Assembly (NCBI GenBank): GCA_009823505.1
Contig: VZQC01004719.1
Location: 656,294-720,293, forward strand
Direction: 5' to 3'
Source of the DNA: Rhizomys pruinosus
Lineage: Eukaryota > Chordata > Mammalia > Rodentia > Spalacidae
Length of the DNA stretch: 64,000 nucleotides
Part shown: positions 59,665-64,000 of the stretch, in pieces
How positions within the stretch are numbered: the stretch's first letter is position 1
Layout of the letters: every line of letters starts with the position of its first letter
Translations under genes and position numbers: made by a program
The notes under the pieces: model-generated
Told to the model about the DNA's origin: nothing
Database searches by the model: none
The model's input: the letters and a program-made list of their open reading frames with translations, nothing else

Positions 59665-61601
59665 GATACTACTAATTTATTATTTCTGGCTTGTGTGAAC
59701 TAACAATCTTCATACTTAATTTTCAATAGCATATTAAAATAAATATAATATTTTCATGCTTTTGGTATGCCTGTAATGATGATGATGTTATACTTAAGAG
59801 AAGATTTCTACAGCAGGATGATAATTAATGATCACCAAAATTGAGAACTTATATACTGGAATCAAAGGGGAGTAAAAGACCAATTAAGTGGAATCTTATA
59901 ATTTTGCAGAAATATGAGTAGATTTCGAGTTTGCATGTCAAATTTGCAACACTTATATAACTAATATTTGTTTTCTAAAGGTTAAAATGATAATAAAAGA
60001 ATAGCCAGAGAAGCAGATCAGAGGGAAAAAATAGAAAAAAATCCTATTATAATTGAGTTTGAAGGAACTGTTTAAATTTGAGAATATATTTAGCATCTTA
60101 ATCATAGAAGAAAATAAAAAGGAAAAATAGCCAAAGAATATTACAGAAGCCTGTAGAGAATCATTGGTCACTTTGGAGACTTGTCAGAGTTTGTGACTAA
60201 ATTTGTAAGAAAAATGAAGGTAGTTAGTAACTGCATATATGTTGTGTATCTTTCCCTAGGGAGAGGGAAACAAATTTCTATTTACCCTAGAATGGGCACC
60301 AGAAAGAAACCAAAAAATATTCCATTGAAGTTTCACTTAGTGAGCCAGGCTGTCTGTTTGGATTATTAGGAGCTGGGCAGAGGGGTTACATGCAGGGGCA
60401 AATACATCACCAGAGCATGGGCAAATGACTCCTAAAAGTGGCATCTCTGAGCTCCCAGCTGGATTTGCAGGCAGTACCACTTGTTTCCCAGTGTTGGAAA
60501 AAGCTCTTGAGCATCTTGTAACTTTCTGAACTTTGTAAGTGCCCTTAGGTTCTCTGCCTTATTTGACAACCTCTTTCCATAGGAAGAAATGTTTCAATAT
60601 AGAGGAGATATCTTTACAAGTACAAAGTTTGAGTAGTATCATTTAGGAATATGATAAAATTCTAACTTTGTAAAGGACACTTACATTTTTTATCATAAAA
60701 TACTTTTTTGACATCTTCAGATTTGTTTGAGATATTATTAACAGATATTAAATTATAAGCCTATGTAAAAAATTTCCCATTCATATATACTTCTGTCCTG
60801 TTAAATATGTTAGATATATGCATGGGGACTTTTATATACTAGGTAAACATGATAGCTGTTACATACAATGCCAGAAAATCCTTTTCAATCTCTTATATGA
60901 CTATGAACATACGTATGATGTATGATTTTAAAAATAGACGATATAAAAGTTGAAATATATAATTATCTATGAATTGAGTTATCGATGTTCAGACAGCATA
61001 ATTGATTCAATGAAACATGAGCTTATGCACTTCATATTTATGAGAGTTTATTGTCGATATTACAAGCTAATTAGCATTTCAATGTAACAGTAAACCTAAG
61101 GGGCTTGTTTGCCTTTAGTAGTTGTGAAGGTAATGCAGGTTGAAAGATTGTCTATTCTAGTAAGTAACCTTCCTCATTCATTAACTATCCAATATAATCT
61201 ATAAAATTATAATGTGATGTAGGAAGCTTTTTAAACTTTGAAATATAGGCAATAACATGATGAAAGGTATTATAGTAAAATATTTTATGGTATCTACTAA
61301 GATATAAAGATTATGAGGTGATGTTTCAAGGTCATGTGTCTATCAAAGAAGTAAATTTGTAGCTGAAAAAGTGAAGAATATTCCTATATTTACCCCAATG
61401 TCACCTGAGGAGGAGGGAGACTGATGCTGAGAATGTAAGACCAGGTATACAAAGCCCAGTACACATCAATTGCTAAATATTAACTTGTATTAAACATTCA
61501 GACTGGGTGTTTGGGAAATTAAAAAAAAACAGGTCTAATATTAGAGTTAAGAGCTGGAGAGCACTAGTTGATGTTCATAGTAACAGTAAACATTGGATCT
61601 G
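59665..61601. other. No gene recognised
   Basis: About 1.9 kb of AT-rich sequence. Frames of up to 62 codons are unsupported. No repeat family recognised. Confidence 0.5.
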
Positions 61602-61756
61602 GGGCTGGCGAGATGGCTTAGCAGATAAGAGCCCTGGCTCCTTTTGCAGAGGATCTGGGGTTGATTCCCAATATTCACATGGTGGCTAACAACCTGTAGC
61701 TCCAGTTTCAGGGGAATCTGATGCCCTCTTCTGACCTGCACTGGCATTGTACAACN
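61602..61756 (+). mobile_element. B2-type SINE, truncated at an ambiguous base
   Basis: GGGCTGGCGAGATGGCTTAG with B box GGGTTGATTCCC continues to GGCATTGTACAAC, then the only N in the window (61756) and an AT repeat. The missing SINE 3' end may be a sequencing or assembly gap. Confidence 0.82.
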
Positions 61757-63069
61757 ATATATATATATTTCCCCCCCTGTGGTTTCTGAAATAAAAGAAA
61801 ATAAAGATAGCAATGTTAACCAAAATAAAGAGATACTATAGAGAGAACTAGACTTCAAAGAGAGGAATCAAATGAAGCAAAAATCTTCTTTTATTACAAT
61901 AAATTCATAATATTTTAATTTATGTATTTATTTGTTAGTGTATTGATATAGAGTCTCCCTAAGTAGGTACTTTGGAATTCACTATAAAGACCAGACTGAA
62001 TTTGATGTGAGAGAGATCTTCCTGCCTCTGCCTCCTGAGTGCTAAGATTAAGGGTGCACCAAAGTGCTTGCTTGATAAAACATGTTTTGATCACATTCAG
62101 ATCTCCCCCCACATCTCAACCTCCACCTTGCTAGCAGCTAACTTCACATCTTCTAGTATTATCATTTTTAAAAGGCCTATCAAATCTAATTTGTGTGCTC
62201 CAAATACTTTTCGTTATGGGACTATTCCTTGGAGCCTACTAAGTGTCATACCCTTAAAGAAAACTGATGATTATCTCTTTAAGTACAGTTTGGTATGGAT
62301 GGTTACAAACATAGGTAAAAGAAAAAATGTATTAGAACTCTTCTTTTCATGTACTCATCTCCTTAACTAAACAATTATCCACATGAGGCCCATCATGAAA
62401 TCTGTACACTTTCCATTCCTCTCTTCTTCTGACTAGCATATTTGATCTCAAATGCCAATATAATATCATTCATCTAATAATATTTCAGTCTACGTTTAAA
62501 AAGTATGAATTTTGTCCATAAAATCTTTGATTTTACATTTGTTATATTACATAAATCACATATTTATATATAATATCTATGGTTTATAAACATATACTAC
62601 AATTTGCATAAAATACACAAAAAATACACTACAGTTTCCTATTATAACCCAAACAAAACACAATTCTCTGTAACCAACAGGTTTCTAATCAGTGTTTCAA
62701 TTTTTTTACTTTTCATAGGTCACAAATATTTTTTATTTGATGGAAGATGGTTGTGAATAAGATGTATATTATTTCTCTTTCCTCTGACCTTAACTAAATC
62801 CAATTGCCAACAAATATTTCTTTGGATATGTATGGATTATATATGTGTAGGTGTGAGGTATGTGTAAAATGGATAAACAAAGGAAGAGGGTTGGTCTGTC
62901 ATGAGCATGCTATTTCAGAAATATATAGACAAACATGTTTGTGTCTCTCCAAAGCGTCAGAATTTATTGTGTGACAGTAAATCCACAGTTTCAGCAGTTT
63001 CAAGGACAAAAAATTGTCATATAATCCACCTACATTGGCCACATGGAAGTTCTTTTGTTCCAAACTATT
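61757..63069. other. No gene; one old B1
   Basis: A diverged minus-strand B1 lies at about 61947-62074 (GAGTCTCCCTAAGTAGG, TGCCTCTGCCTCCTGAGTGC). The rest is AT-rich and unassigned. Confidence 0.5.
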
Positions 63070-63235
63070 GATTAAGTGTATGTGTGTGAGTTTGTGCCTA
63101 TGAATCCAGGGACCCATGGAGACCAGAAGGATCAGATCTGCTGGAACCAGAATTACAGGTAGTTGTGAGCTGCCTCATGTGGGTACTGAGAACTGAGCTT
63201 CGGTCTTGTGAGAGAGCAACTCTTAACTCCTAACT
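63070..63235 (-). mobile_element. Old B2/B3-type SINE
   Basis: GAGACCAGAAGGATCAGATC, GTTGTGAGCTGCCTCATGTG and GAGCAACTCTTAACTCC on the plus strand correspond to a diverged reverse-strand copy. Confidence 0.7.
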
Positions 63236-63254
63236 CCTTTTTTTTCTGTCTTTT

Positions 63255-63394
63255 TTTAGACAGGGTCTTCCTGAAGCCCCAGGTGGCCTGAAACTGGCTT
63301 TGTAGACAAGGCAGGCCTCAATCACATGGAGATCCATGTGCCTCAGCTTCCTAAATTCTGTGATTAAAAGTATGAGCCACCACATCCAGCTATG
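63255..63394 (-). mobile_element. B1 SINE, diverged
   Basis: TTTTTTTAGACAGGGTCTTC through TAGACAAGGCAGGCCTC to GAGCCACCACATCCAGC. Directly adjoins the B2-type copy. Confidence 0.85.
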
Positions 63395-63814
63395 CTGTGA
63401 ACTAAAAATATTTTAGTTCAGATGGGAGATGAAAGAACTTAACCAGGGTCTGAGAACAGGAAATTAGTTAGGAGCAGGAAATAGTGGGTCTGGGCCAGAC
63501 AGGTTCATAGATGGACCAGCAGGCAGTCAAGTAGGCTGTGTTAACCGTGGGGAACTCAGCAGAGCCAAATTTCCTGGAATAGTCAGTAATAGATCCTCGA
63601 TCTTGATGTACACAACGAAGGAGATGATAAGTTGGTGTGGGGCCACATCATGCAGTGTTATGTGTCTATCCCTTTATGGGGTCCAAGTGGCAAATTTACA
63701 CTCTTTCTTTGGTCTGGTGTGTCCAATGAGTTCTTGAATATTGCTTCTCTGATGTGATTTTAATATCTCCCATGTGTACTACAGTTTCTATTCACTACAA
63801 ACAACTTAAAAGTG
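63395..63814. other. No gene recognised
   Basis: About 420 bp of unassigned sequence before the terminal L1. Confidence 0.5.
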
Positions 63815-64000
63815 GCTTTCTTAACTATAGACCAATCTTACTAATGAAAAGAGATGCAAAAATTCTCAACAATATACTTGCAAATTGCATACATCAGAAA
63901 GATCATCCATCATGATCAAGTTGGATTTATACCAGAGATGCAGGGATATTTCAACATGCATAAATCAATAAATATCATAAAACAAATAAATGGACTCAAA
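63815..64000 (+). mobile_element. LINE-1 RT-domain start, runs off window
   Basis: CTTTCTTAACTATAGACC then reading as [19 protein letters not shown] ORF2 with [17 protein letters not shown], colinear with 26155-26340. A 14-base loss relative to that copy lies near CATACATCAGAAAG. The element continues past 64000. Confidence 0.88.

Overview
This is nuclear DNA from a mammal, a muroid rodent by its repeats. The tRNA-headed B2-type SINEs, the 7SL-derived B1 SINEs with TCTCAAAAAGACC tails, ERVL/MaLR LTRs and rodent-type LINE-1 copies all point there. The B2-type copies carry a long GCATTGCACRACACGGGTGC block that I do not recall from Mus, so a non-Mus muroid is likely; species cannot be fixed from sequence alone. 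I find no host protein-coding gene, tRNA or rRNA gene, CpG island or CRISPR array. The window looks like AT-rich intergenic or deep intronic sequence. No bacterial-style operon or new defence-like system is present.

Layout. 1-4.1 kb: a LINE-type 3' tail and a 5'-truncated L1 with a nested SINE. 4.58-7.23 kb: an ERVL-MaLR element with two LTRs; its 5' LTR was later hit by a solo ERV1-like LTR. 8.25-15.04 kb: a nearly complete but dead ERVL provirus (LTR, tRNA-Leu-type primer site, gag, protease, RT, RNase H, integrase, dUTPase-like, purine tract, LTR). 15-23 kb: old sequence with a decayed L1, two solo LTRs with perfect 5-bp target duplications and a third LTR-like block. 23.2-31.2 kb: SINEs, an inverted duplication of about 210 bp, and a young 5'-truncated L1 with an 820-codon open frame (RT plus C-terminus). 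31.8-36.4 kb: L1 and another poly(A)-ended LINE-like repeat, one copy intact in order and one internally inverted.

37.9-45.5 kb: an ancient MLT1-like LTR, several SINEs, and a processed pseudogene of matrin-3 (Matr3) on the minus strand. 45.5-56.0 kb: a stack of minus-strand L1 copies containing a 151-bp internal L1 fragment insertion and a 45-bp microinversion. 56-64 kb: (CA)n, two solo LTRs, scattered SINEs, AT-rich unassigned DNA, and the start of an L1 that leaves the window.

The genes do not act together. All coding capacity belongs to retroelements or a pseudogene, and only the L1 frame at 25.9-28.4 kb is uninterrupted over a long stretch. The informative content is the nesting order and target-site duplications, which give a relative history of insertions.
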